From a bacterium (GTDB lineage: Bacteria > Eisenbacteria > RBG-16-71-46 > CAIMUX01), in contig JAUIHP010000029.1 of NCBI GenBank assembly GCA_030431975.1, positions 1 through 60,513 on the forward strand: a stretch of 60,513 nt of DNA. The letters run 5' to 3'. Made by a program: the position numbers and the translations under genes. The first letter of the stretch is position 1; every line of letters begins with the position of its first letter. The notes under the pieces are model-generated. The model saw only the letters and a list, made by a program, of their open reading frames with translations, ran no database searches and had not been told where the DNA came from. Positions 52,878 through 60,513 of this stretch are shown in pieces.

Positions 52878-54797
52878 CTAGCCGTCGATCGCACGCTCCC
52901 ACTGTTGGAAGAGTTCGTCCAACGACGCCTGCAGCCTCGTTGCCTGCTTCTGCAGCCTCTTTCCCAACTCGACGTCATTGTGCGTGAAGGCTTCGGCCAT
53001 TCTTGCTTCCAGCTCTTCCTTCTCCGTTTCCGCGGCCGAGATCTTGCGCTCGAGCAGTTCGATCTTGGGCGAAGCGGAACCCGAAGAAACCGAAGAACCG
53101 GAAGACGGCGCGCTGCCGGACGCCGCGGTCTGCTCTCGTTGTTTCCGGCGCTGGGAAGTGCGGCCGGAGGACTTTCGAACCGAAGGAATTCTCTTCGACT
53201 GCCAGTACTCCGAGAAGCTCCCTGGAAACGAGTGAAGCGAGGCGTCCCGGAATTCGACGACCCGATCGACGATCTTCTCCAGGAAGTAGCGGTCGTGGCT
53301 GACGACCAAAAGAGTGCCCTCGAAGTCCTGCAACGCTTCCTCGATGGCCTCGCGCGAGGGGATGTCCAGGTGGTTGGTCGGCTCGTCGAGGATGAGGAAG
53401 TTCGGCTGCGTGACCATCAGTTTGGCCAGCTGAAGGCGGTTCCGCTCGCCGCCGGAAAGATCCGCCACGCTCTTCCGTACGTCCTCGGCCGAGAAGGCGA
53501 GACGACTGAGCAGGGCAAAGGCCTGGCCATCGGTCATCGGGACCGTGGCTTTGATCTCGTCGAGCAGCGTTTCGCGAGCGTTCGGGAGCTCCTTCTCCTG
53601 TGCGCCGTAGCCGACGCGGAGGCTCGGTCCGATCTGAATCGTTCGCGAGTCCCAGGAGCCGTGTTCGACGATGTCCCGCAGGAGGGAAGTCTTTCCGCAA
53701 CCGTTCGGGCCGACCAACGCGACCCTTTCTCCACAGCTGATATCGAGTTCCGCACCCCGAAGAAGGGAGAGTTCCCCGAAGGACTTGTCGTACCCCCGGA
53801 TTCGAAGGGCGATGTCGGCGCGCGTCTTCTCGGATCCAAACTTCGTTCGAAGCTTCGGCGCCTCCAGCTCGGGACGGTCCACGGCCTGGGACTGTTCGCG
53901 CTCGAGCTGGGACCGGCGGGCTCGCAGTCGACGTCCCCAGGCTTTATCCGCGTGGACGCGCGCGATCTGTTCGAACTTCTTCACCAGCTGCTCCAGCCGC
54001 TCGAGCCGCTTCTGGTTGGCTGTGTAGTCGGCCTGCTGCGAGAGCAGGTTCCGAAGCTTGGTCGAGCGGTATCTGGAGTACCCACCGTCGTAGTAGGTCA
54101 GCGCGCCACGCTCCAGCTCGAGGATCCCGTCGACCGTTCGATCGAGGAGATAGCGGTTGTGGGAAACCATGAGGATGGCGCCCTTGTGCTGGTTGAGAAA
54201 CGAGATGAGCCAGTCCAGACCCTGGTAGTCCAGATGGTTTCCGGGCTCGTCGAGAATCAGAAGGTCCGGCTCGGCTAACAAGGCCCGGGCCATGGCCACG
54301 ACGACCTTCTCGCCGCCGGACAGCTGAGCGACTTTCTGCTCGGCCCGATCCTGCAGTCCCAGAGCGTCGAGCATGGCCTCCGCCCGTTGAGGAATCTGGT
54401 CGCCGTCGATGGCGTCGTACTCCTCCCGCACCTTTTGGAAGCGGGCGAGAGCCGACTCGAAGTCGTCCTCGGAGGTTTCCCCCAGGCGGTCTTCCTCTGC
54501 GCGGAGCCGCTCGACGAGCTTTCGATAGTCCTGGAAGACGCAGTCCATGACGGTGTCCTCCGGCTCGAACTCGACGTGCTGAGGCACGTAGCCGATGCGC
54601 GCAGCTTTGGACAAACTGACCGACCCGGAGGTGGGTTCGATCTCTCCCAGAAGAAGGCGCAGAATGGTCGTCTTTCCGGCGCCGTTGTGTCCGATCAGAC
54701 CGAGTCGTTGGCCGGAAGAGAGCTTGAACGACGCTCCTTCGAGAATCGTTTGTGTGCCGTAGTGACAACCGGCGTCCTGGAGGCTGGCGATGAGCAT
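52878..54797 (-). CDS. ABC-F family ATP-binding protein
   Basis: About 639 residues with two ABC domains and no membrane segments. Domain 1 has Walker A GHNGAGKTT and LSGGEKVVVAMARALL; domain 2 has GPNGCGKTS and LSGGERNRLQLAKLM; both carry ILDEP(G/T)NHLD. A charged interdomain linker (KKFEQIARVHADKAWGRRLR) and a C-terminal coiled coil (from about 575) preceded by a Ser-Gly tract follow the ABC-F/Uup plan. ABC-F proteins act on ribosomes; the subfamily cannot be fixed here. I took ATG 54797 (MLIASLQDAG); a GTG nine codons earlier is also open. Confidence 0.92.
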   Translation of the reverse strand: MLIASLQDAGCHYGTQTILEGASFKLSSGQRLGLIGHNGAGKTTILRLLLGEIEPTSGSVSLSKAARIGYVPQHVEFEPEDTVMDCVFQDYRKLVERLRAEEDRLGETSEDDFESALARFQKVREEYDAIDGDQIPQRAEAMLDALGLQDRAEQKVAQLSGGEKVVVAMARALLAEPDLLILDEPGNHLDYQGLDWLISFLNQHKGAILMVSHNRYLLDRTVDGILELERGALTYYDGGYSRYRSTKLRNLLSQQADYTANQKRLERLEQLVKKFEQIARVHADKAWGRRLRARRSQLEREQSQAVDRPELEAPKLRTKFGSEKTRADIALRIRGYDKSFGELSLLRGAELDISCGERVALVGPNGCGKTSLLRDIVEHGSWDSRTIQIGPSLRVGYGAQEKELPNARETLLDEIKATVPMTDGQAFALLSRLAFSAEDVRKSVADLSGGERNRLQLAKLMVTQPNFLILDEPTNHLDIPSREAIEEALQDFEGTLLVVSHDRYFLEKIVDRVVEFRDASLHSFPGSFSEYWQSKRIPSVRKSSGRTSQRRKQREQTAASGSAPSSGSSVSSGSASPKIELLERKISAAETEKEELEARMAEAFTHNDVELGKRLQKQATRLQASLDELFQQWERAIDG

Positions 54798-54889
54798 GGC
54801 GAGGCGGATGGTAGCAGCAGGCACCCGTCAAGGCATCCGGCGTGGTTTCCTCTTCAACTCAGGGTAGACTGCGCGAAAAAGGAGATTCC

Positions 54890-55567
54890 GTGAGCGTTCG
54901 TCTGCAAGGGCTGGCCCTCTTCGCCTTCATCCCGATCGTCCTCATCCTGTTTCTGGCGCAGCCACTCGGAACGGTGGCCAGCCTTCTGATCGGAATCGTC
55001 CTCATGTTCGGACACCGTTTCGTCGCTGTCCCGTTCGTGCAGAAGCATCGTCACCAGCGGTGCCTGTGGTGCGGCCGGCCCGGTCAGATCGGTCCGGCCG
55101 GGGATCGCGCGGAACTGCGGGACTTCGAGGTGTTGTCGCCGGTCACCGGAAGCGGGACCTACGCCGTGTGCAGTCGGGGAGCCGGCCGTTCCTGTGCCTC
55201 CCGATGGGACGCGCTCTACACGCTCGCCGACCGCTTTCGGCTTCTGATTCGCTTGGGAATCGGAATTCCGGTCATCTATCTGCTGGGAAGCGAGCTCGTT
55301 CGCGGAACGACGGGCACAGAACTCTGGACGGGCTCCGCAACCACGGTTCAGATTTTCAAGGGAGTCGTCGCCCTCACCGTGGTCAGCATCTCAGTCGTCT
55401 ATCTGGCGTACCGACGGTCGGACGATTCGGTTTCTGGGGAAGCAGAGGGGAGAGTCCTGGCGGCCCCGGTGCACAACCTGGGTTTGCTTGGGGCCGGCTG
55501 GACACTTTGGATTTTTCGAGTCGTCGGCGTCTGGTGGTTGGTGAGGATTCTCTTCGGGCAACTCTGA
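54890..55567 (+). CDS. Hypothetical membrane protein with a zinc-ribbon-like Cys pattern
   Basis: About 225 residues from GTG 54890, with GGAG five bases upstream. Two hydrophobic segments occur near the N-terminus (LALFAFIPIVLILFLAQPLG and VASLLIGIVLMF). A Cys-containing part follows (CLWCGRPG and VCSRGAGRSC, four Cys suited to zinc), then three further membrane segments. I recognise no family. It stands alone between a divergent ABC-F gene and a convergent chemotaxis receptor. Confidence 0.7.
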   Translation: MSVRLQGLALFAFIPIVLILFLAQPLGTVASLLIGIVLMFGHRFVAVPFVQKHRHQRCLWCGRPGQIGPAGDRAELRDFEVLSPVTGSGTYAVCSRGAGRSCASRWDALYTLADRFRLLIRLGIGIPVIYLLGSELVRGTTGTELWTGSATTVQIFKGVVALTVVSISVVYLAYRRSDDSVSGEAEGRVLAAPVHNLGLLGAGWTLWIFRVVGVWWLVRILFGQL

Positions 55568-55578
55568 TCCACCCGAGG

Positions 55579-55619
55579 AGGGTTCCGGGTTCCCGTTCCC
55601 GGGAACCCGTTCCAACCCT
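55579..55619. terminator. Perfect hairpin between convergent genes
   Basis: GGGTTCCCG (55587-55595) and CGGGAACCC (55600-55608) form a 9-bp stem with loop TTCC, nested inside a second pair AGGGTT (55579-55584) and AACCCT (55614-55619). It lies between the membrane protein gene and the chemotaxis receptor gene. No T-run follows, so bidirectional termination is possible but not certain. Confidence 0.5.
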
Positions 55620-55639
55620 AGCCACACGGTCTCCGCGAA

Positions 55640-57307
55640 CTACGCGGCCTTGTCCCAGAACTTCAGCTTCGAGACGAGACCCTCGCCGGAGTTCCCGCCG
55701 CCTTCGACGACGTGGAGTCCGGAGTAGCCTCCGGAAGAGCCGGCGTGCGAGCCACCTCCGTCGCTACCGACCAGATCGCGCAACGTTTGAATCTGTTCTC
55801 CGATGGCTTCGGCCTGATCGCTCAACATGTTCGCCGCCGAGGATGCTTCCTCGGCGCTGGCGGCATTCTTCTGTGTGACCTGGTCGATCTGGTTGAGAGC
55901 CGATCTCACCTGAGCTGTCGTCTTGGACTGCTCGTCACTGGCGGCAGCGATTCCCTGGACAAGGTCAGTGGACGTCTGAACGGAGTGCTGGATCCGCTCG
56001 AGCCCTTCCGAGACGTCCTTCGCCGAGGCAGAGCCCTTCTTGGACATCTCCATGGATCGGCGAATGCGCTTGTCGGTATCGCTGGCCGCCTCGGCCGTTT
56101 TCTGCGCGAGGGTTCCCACTTCCTCGGCGACGACGGCGAAGCCTTTACCGGCTTCTCCGGCGCGGGCCGCCTCGACTCCTGCGTTGAGGGCGAGCAGCTT
56201 GGTCTGGAAGGCCACGGACTCGATGTTGTTGATGATCTCCGCCATCTCGTTCGAGGCTTCCTGAAGCTCACTCAGGAACTGGCGCATGTTCGTGGCGTCG
56301 GCCGCACCGGCGGCCGCTTCCTCCCGCGCTTTCAGTGCGGTGGAGTGAGCCTTCTGCGAGGTCGCGGCGTTTTCTTCTGCGGAGGAAGCCAGCTCGGTCA
56401 CGGCGGACGAGGTTTCCTCGAGTGAGGCCGCCTGGCGCGCGGAGCCTTCCGCCAGAGTGTCACTGTTCTGCCGGACAACACGGGCCTGAGCCTTCAGATC
56501 CGTGGCGATCTCAGTCAGCTGGTGGGATGCGCGGCGAATGCTGTCGACGAAGTGGCCGAGAGGACGACCGACGACGAAGCCGACGACCGCCACCGCGATG
56601 ACGAGAAAGCCGAAAGCCCACTTGATGATGGTCCAGGCCGTGGCCGTGGCTGCGGCCTGCACGGGCTCCAGGTCCGAGCGGATTGCGAACATTCCGCGGA
56701 GCATTCCGTCATGCCAGTTTTCCATCGGGTAGCCGAGGATGTCCTTCCCGTTGCCCCACGGACTCGTCTTGGGGTCCCCGTGACAGGTCAGGCATCCCTC
56801 GTTTGCGCTGAGATGAACCGGGCGCATGACCCAGAGCTCGTTCGCGTCCTCGTTCCTCCACGTGATCTGGTCCAGATTCGGGTCCCGCTCGAATTGGGAG
56901 AGGAACTCACGCTCCTTTGCAGTCGGCGTGTTCTTTTCGTTGCGGGGGTTGTTGGCCGCGATTCGGAACTCGTAGTGGTTCTCCTCGGCCCTGTCCGATC
57001 CGATCGACATCGACGCGACGATGGGAACGCTACGCAGAATCTGTTCCTTGGCATGACGGGGAAGATTCCCGTCCGGGTAGCTTTTGACCGCATCGGCCAT
57101 GAGAGCGTCCGCCGTGCCCTGCGTTGCAACGAACTTGCGGGCGGACTCCAAGCGAGAGAGGATGGCCTCACTTTTGGCTTCCAGCTCCTTGAGCTCGACT
57201 TTCTCCACCTGTTTGGTCGAAACCCAGGCCGCGCCTCCAGTACAGAAGAGACACGCCACTCCGACCGACACCAAGATTCTTTCCCGAAATCCAAAGCTGA
57301 AAGCCAC
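55640..57307 (-). CDS. Methyl-accepting chemotaxis protein with a periplasmic haem-motif (Tll0287-like) sensor
   Basis: About 555 residues from GTG 57307, with GGAGGAGG just upstream. A membrane segment ([18 protein letters not shown]) precedes a ~190-residue periplasmic domain with [17 protein letters not shown] and CLTCHGDP, a c-type haem CxxCH in the Tll0287/DUF3365-type domain. A second segment ([18 protein letters not shown]) leads to a HAMP-like part and the signalling helices with the hairpin [20 protein letters not shown] and [11 protein letters not shown]. It should report redox state or a haem-bound ligand to CheA/CheW. No other chemotaxis gene is in the window. Confidence 0.9.
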   Translation of the reverse strand: MAFSFGFRERILVSVGVACLFCTGGAAWVSTKQVEKVELKELEAKSEAILSRLESARKFVATQGTADALMADAVKSYPDGNLPRHAKEQILRSVPIVASMSIGSDRAEENHYEFRIAANNPRNEKNTPTAKEREFLSQFERDPNLDQITWRNEDANELWVMRPVHLSANEGCLTCHGDPKTSPWGNGKDILGYPMENWHDGMLRGMFAIRSDLEPVQAAATATAWTIIKWAFGFLVIAVAVVGFVVGRPLGHFVDSIRRASHQLTEIATDLKAQARVVRQNSDTLAEGSARQAASLEETSSAVTELASSAEENAATSQKAHSTALKAREEAAAGAADATNMRQFLSELQEASNEMAEIINNIESVAFQTKLLALNAGVEAARAGEAGKGFAVVAEEVGTLAQKTAEAASDTDKRIRRSMEMSKKGSASAKDVSEGLERIQHSVQTSTDLVQGIAAASDEQSKTTAQVRSALNQIDQVTQKNAASAEEASSAANMLSDQAEAIGEQIQTLRDLVGSDGGGSHAGSSGGYSGLHVVEGGGNSGEGLVSKLKFWDKAA

Positions 57308-57762
57308 GACCGAGCCTCCTCCGAAATGACGCCTAACCCGAGTCCGGCTTAGGGATCGTCGTCGCCGAGGCGTCTCTTTAAGGATTCTGATCGATGCGGA
57401 AGGCAAAGATTTCCACGGGCGCGAGTGCGACCGTGCTCGCAGGCGCTCGTCCAGGTTCGGTTGGCGTCCGGTCCGGCTACCGGGGACGAGACGGGCTGCG
57501 GAGGGTGAGACTTTTCATTGTTCATCGGTCATGGGGTGGACGGGAGGTGGATGTGGGGAGGAAAAACGTGCCCCCGACAGGGATCGAACCTGTGGCCTAC
57601 GGTTTAGGAAGTCTCTACCCCCACCCTTGAAACCTAACGAGACACGTTCGGAGATCGCAGCAAGTTACGATGCCAACTGACGTTTCCTCCTCATAGTTCG
57701 CTTCTCTTCGATGTCCGGTTTCGCCGGATTTGGTGCCCGTTGGGCACGAAGAGGAGTCTTAA
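57308..57762. other. 455-base intergenic region with the chromosome/element junction
   Basis: The left part (57308-57568) shows no gene or RNA that I recognise. The tRNA-Arg fragment at 57569-57610 follows, then 150 bases of element DNA leading to the primase start. Short open frames here translate the tRNA fragment and are not genes. Confidence 0.7.
57569..57610 (-). other. 3' fragment of tRNA-Arg(CCT), probable attachment site
   Basis: On the minus strand the sequence runs from the anticodon loop TTCCTAA (57604-57610) through the 3' stem ACCGT, T arm ACAGG-TTCGATC-CCTGT, acceptor half CGGGGGC and A73. The 5' half is missing: bases upstream of the loop do not pair (GAGAC in place of ACGGT) and no D arm follows. 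A 3' tRNA piece next to a primase gene is the usual footprint of tyrosine-integrase insertion. CCA is not encoded here, unlike the three intact tRNAs in the window. Confidence 0.8.
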
Positions 57763-59973
57763 ATGCCGCACACGTCGCCGCACACGGCGAACCCGCGGCT
57801 TGCCTCTGCACTTGCGGCGGCAGCGCGCGGCTGGCCTGTCCTTCCGTTGGTTCCACGGGGGAAGGTGCCGGCGATTCAGGGCGGTCGAGGTGTCCACGAT
57901 GCGACGACCGACGCCGAGCAGATCCGAGAATGGTGGCGGTCCGATCCGGAACGCAACTACGGGATCGCGCTCGGAAGCGGACTTGTCGTCCTGGACATGG
58001 ACAAGCGACACAGCGGCCACCTCAACCTCGAGCGCTTGGAGGTGGAGCACGGAGCACTTCCGGATAGCGTCACGGTTGAGACTGCGGACGGCCGTCACTA
58101 CTACTTCGAAGCCCAACAGGTGGCTTCATGGGAGCCGGGGCCAGGCATGGAGCTCCGTGCGTCCGGCTCTTATGTCGTCGGCCCTGGCTCCATTCATCCG
58201 ACCGGCAAGCGCTACGACTTCGCGGAAGGTCGATCGCCACGAAGCGTCTCCCTTGCGGCTCTCCCGGACTGGCTTCGCAAGCCGGACAGGCCGAGTCGTC
58301 GGCAGGCCGCGGGGCCGGTCGATACTGAAGACGTTGCAAAGGCGCTCCGGGCGATCGAGGCCCTAAGTTCGTATCGCCGCGAGGACTATTCGCAGTGGCT
58401 CAAGGTCGGCCAGGCACTTCACTCCGTTGACGACAGCGCCGAGATGCTCGAGACGTGGGAAGAATGGTCCCGACCTTCAGACAAGTATGAGCCGGGAGCT
58501 TGCGAGAGGAAGTGGAACTCCTTCCGCCGCGATGGCGGCCTCGGCCTGGGCTCGCTGATCGCCTGGGCCAGAGATGACAGTCCGGGCTTTCAGCCCACAA
58601 CCCCGACGACACACGAGCCCCCAGGACAAAGAGTCTACTCCCTGACGGACATGGGCAACGGGCAACGGATGGCCGATCAGCATCGGGGCACGGTGCTCTA
58701 CTGCGACCCAATGAAGTGCTGGTTTTATTGGGATTCCCGCCGCTGGCGACTCGACCAGACCTGCGAAATTGATCGGCGCGCGAAGAGTACGGTCAGGCAG
58801 ATTGATCGCGAAGTTGCCGAGGCGTCGGACCCTGACAAACGCAAGAAACTGCGCGCTTGGGCGAGCCAATCGGAGAGCCTTCGGAGTCTCCGCGCCATGA
58901 TCGAGATGTGTCGGTCCGAGGCTGGGATTCAGGTTGAGCCGACGAACCTGGACCGAAGCCCTTGGTTGCTCACGGTCGAAAACGGGACCGTGAACCTGCA
59001 GACCGGAGAGCTTCGGCCACATCGGCAGGAAGACCGGATTACGAAGCTGGTTCCGGTGGCCTATGACCCTGAGGCCGAGTGTCCGCGCTGGCTTCAGTTC
59101 CTGGATGAGGTCACGGGCGGAGATGTGGAACTCGCGGACTATCTCCAGCGCGCGGTGGGGTATTCGCTCACCGGAGACACGCGGGAACACAAGCTCTTCT
59201 TCATGCATGGCGGGGGACGGAACGGCAAGAGCGTCTTCCAGAAGATCGTCCTGAAGATCTTGGGAGACTACGGCCAGCAGACACCCGCGGAGACACTTCT
59301 CGCCGGCGGCCAGAAGGCGGGAAGGGCCTCGCCAGAGCTGGCCCGATTCAAAGGCGTTCGCTTCGTCTCAGCCGTTGAGGCCGACCAGAACCGGCGCTTG
59401 GCCGAAGCACTGATCAAGCAGCTGACGGGCGGCGACACGATCGCAGCGCGTGACCTCTTCGCGAAGATGATCGAGTTCGCGATGGAGGCAAAGCTTTGGC
59501 TCGCGTCGAATCACAAGCCCAAGGTGCAGGGCCAGGACTTCGCCCTATGGAGCCGCATCCACCTCATTCCTTTTCGAGTTCGGTTCGAAGGCAGCAAGCA
59601 GGACAAGCAGCTGGCCGCAAAGCTGGAGCAGGAATTGCCGGGCATCCTCGCATGGGCAATCCAGGGAACCCTCGCTTGGCTTCGCGACGGACTCCAACCA
59701 CCTGACATCGTTCTCGAGGCAACGCAGACCTACCAAGCCGAGCAGGACGTTCTTGGGGCCTTTCTATCCGAACGGACGCAATCGGGAGGGAGCGCGAAGA
59801 AAACGGCCCTGTGGGATGCCTACAAGAGCTGGTGCCGCGACGCTGAAGAGAAGCCGCTGGCAAAGGCCAGCTTCTACGAATCACTTACGGAGAGAGGCTA
59901 CGAAGAGACGCGAACGAAGCAGTCTAGGCTCTTTGTCGGCCTTGAATTGATCGAGGACCAAACATGCTTCTGA
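57763..59973 (+). CDS. Phage/plasmid primase-helicase (Prim-Pol, D5_N, SF3 helicase)
   Basis: A 736-residue P4-family replication protein. The N-terminal ~170 residues form a bifunctional primase/polymerase domain (GWPVLPLVPRGKVPAIQGG, VVLDMDKRHSGH with the acidic pair, VGPGSIHPTGKRYDF). A PriCT-2-like helical part follows (YSQWLKVGQALHSVDDSAE). The D5_N segment (TVENGTVNLQTGELRPHRQE) leads to an SF3 helicase with Walker A HGGGRNGKSVF near residue 490 and sensor ASNHKPKVQG. The start is ATG 57763, with GAGGAG seven bases upstream. It would replicate the element after excision. Confidence 0.93.
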   Translation: MPHTSPHTANPRLASALAAAARGWPVLPLVPRGKVPAIQGGRGVHDATTDAEQIREWWRSDPERNYGIALGSGLVVLDMDKRHSGHLNLERLEVEHGALPDSVTVETADGRHYYFEAQQVASWEPGPGMELRASGSYVVGPGSIHPTGKRYDFAEGRSPRSVSLAALPDWLRKPDRPSRRQAAGPVDTEDVAKALRAIEALSSYRREDYSQWLKVGQALHSVDDSAEMLETWEEWSRPSDKYEPGACERKWNSFRRDGGLGLGSLIAWARDDSPGFQPTTPTTHEPPGQRVYSLTDMGNGQRMADQHRGTVLYCDPMKCWFYWDSRRWRLDQTCEIDRRAKSTVRQIDREVAEASDPDKRKKLRAWASQSESLRSLRAMIEMCRSEAGIQVEPTNLDRSPWLLTVENGTVNLQTGELRPHRQEDRITKLVPVAYDPEAECPRWLQFLDEVTGGDVELADYLQRAVGYSLTGDTREHKLFFMHGGGRNGKSVFQKIVLKILGDYGQQTPAETLLAGGQKAGRASPELARFKGVRFVSAVEADQNRRLAEALIKQLTGGDTIAARDLFAKMIEFAMEAKLWLASNHKPKVQGQDFALWSRIHLIPFRVRFEGSKQDKQLAAKLEQELPGILAWAIQGTLAWLRDGLQPPDIVLEATQTYQAEQDVLGAFLSERTQSGGSAKKTALWDAYKSWCRDAEEKPLAKASFYESLTERGYEETRTKQSRLFVGLELIEDQTCF

Positions 59974-59980
59974 GTCGAGG

Positions 59981-60080
59981 GGTGACAAAAGTGACAGTTT
60001 TAGACCCTAGTTGGACACCCTTCTCGCGCGCGTGGGAGGGAGGTGTACCTACCGACCTCAAAAGTGTCATTTCTGTCACC
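59981..60080. repeat. Inverted pair of GGTGACA-type 17-mers, candidate operator
   Basis: GGTGACAAAAGTGACAG (59981-59997) and, on the minus strand, GGTGACAGAAATGACAC (60080-60064) match at 14 of 17 positions and face each other across 66 bases. Each copy itself contains two TGACA pentamers 10 bases apart. The pair fills the gap between the primase stop and the next gene, suggesting a binding site for a dimeric regulator or a replication protein. Confidence 0.55.
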
Positions 60081-60094
60081 CGATGGAGGTTGCG

Positions 60095-60511
60095 ATGAGT
60101 GCAGATCCTCAGGAACTCCCAGAAAACAGGAAGAATCGCGGTGTGATGGAACTCCGCGGCTCCAAGCGCGCCGCCGAAGCCCTGGCCGAAGGCAAGAACT
60201 ACCAAGATGCCGCGCACCTGGCCGGGATCAACCGACGGACGCTCTTCGTGCGGCGACAGGATCCCGCGTTCATGGAGTACGTCCGCGAACGTCGCGCGGA
60301 CATGTTTGAGGCTACAGCCGGCAAGCTGACGGAGACATCGCAGGCCGCCGCGGACAAGCTGGCTGACCTGCTGGACTCCGAGTCGGAGCAGACCGCCCTG
60401 AGTGCCGCCCGCGCGATCCTGGAGCACGCAACGCGCCTTCGGGAGCTGCTGGAGATCGACGTGCGCCTGGCCGCCCTGGAGAAGGCCCTCGCGACGCAGG
60501 AAGAGCAATGA
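60095..60511 (+). CDS. Small helix-turn-helix protein, possibly terminase small subunit-like
   Basis: A 138-residue protein from ATG 60095, with GGAGGT four bases upstream; an earlier in-frame ATG (60011) would run through the repeat region. An HTH-like stretch (YQDAAHLAGINRRTLFVRRQ) lies near residues 43-62. A long helix follows (MFEATAGKLTETSQAAADKL). Size, HTH and position in a phage-type module resemble small terminase subunits, but an element regulator is equally possible. Its TGA overlaps an ATG at 60508, where the next gene (perhaps the large terminase) would begin off the window. Confidence 0.65.
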   Translation: MSADPQELPENRKNRGVMELRGSKRAAEALAEGKNYQDAAHLAGINRRTLFVRRQDPAFMEYVRERRADMFEATAGKLTETSQAAADKLADLLDSESEQTALSAARAILEHATRLRELLEIDVRLAALEKALATQEEQ

Positions 60512-60513
60512 CG

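Larger units (their letters stand above)
57569..60513 (+). mobile_element. Left end of an integrated phage or satellite element (continues off window)
   Basis: The element begins at the tRNA-Arg(CCT) fragment and contains a P4-type primase-helicase and an HTH protein, both on the plus strand. The geometry fits: the fragment keeps the 3' end of a minus-strand tRNA, so the element should lie on its right and the intact tRNA at the far right end. The integrase and further genes are not visible in this window, and the right boundary is unknown. Confidence 0.7.

Noticed and set aside
57394-57630. Plus-strand 78-codon frame ending in PPTGIEPVAYGLGS
   Set aside because: The tail is the usual false translation of the antisense tRNA-Arg fragment; nothing else supports coding.
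57569-57762. Group I intron splitting tRNA-Arg(CCT)
   Set aside because: Such introns are known in this tRNA, but no 5' tRNA half is found upstream on the minus strand before the primase gene, so an attachment-site remnant fits better.

Overview
The window reads as a GC-rich chromosome segment from a didermic, LPS-making bacterium. It carries lipid A and Kdo genes, BamA, Skp, Lol transporter genes and a lipobox lipoprotein. The lpxC-fabZ fusion, the Minf_1886-family gene and a secreted protein with a FlgD/T9SS-like C-terminal module fit the FCB/PVC neighbourhood, for example Eisenbacteria- or Krumholzibacteria-like lineages. That placement is inference; no marker here fixes the phylum.

Layout. 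Positions 1-4478 hold a partial minus-strand secreted protein: a putative glycoside-hydrolase-like domain, about eight fibronectin-III repeats and an Asp/Gly tandem repeat that runs off the edge. From 4774 to 29832 almost everything lies on the plus strand with 4-base GTGA/ATGA/TTGA overlaps. The order is an HtrA-type protease, purB-purL-purQ-(PurS-like)-purF, lolC-lolD, mcsA-mcsB-clpC, bamA-skp-lpxD-lpxC/fabZ-lpxA, then a Gfo/Idh oxidoreductase, lpxB, a DUF374 acyltransferase and waaA. Purine synthesis is thus followed by a large envelope-biogenesis block with an arginine-phosphorylation/ClpC proteolysis cassette inside it.

From 29829 to 44509 there are a minus-strand lipoprotein, nadB, a Minf_1886 protein, a GT9 glycosyltransferase, mutL, miaA, tRNA-Gly(CCC), a DUF512 radical-SAM protein, der, plsY, gpsA, a MerR regulator, tRNA-Pro(GGG), surE, pcm, tRNA-Pro(CGG) and apt. 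From 44536 to 57307 gene direction is mixed: a beta-helix secreted protein, an exported nickel superoxide dismutase, a sigma factor, a GT39-like membrane protein with an SGNH hydrolase, an HU protein, an ABC-F ATPase, a small membrane protein and a haem-motif chemotaxis receptor.

At 57569 a 3' fragment of a tRNA-Arg(CCT) gene marks the probable left end of an integrated phage or satellite element. It contains a Prim-Pol/D5/SF3 primase-helicase and a small HTH protein, and continues past the window.

A cross-cutting oddity is that at least six proteins, including the otherwise conserved MutL and WaaA, carry in-frame low-complexity tandem repeats in linkers or tails. Also, two convergent gene pairs each end on a shared CTAG.
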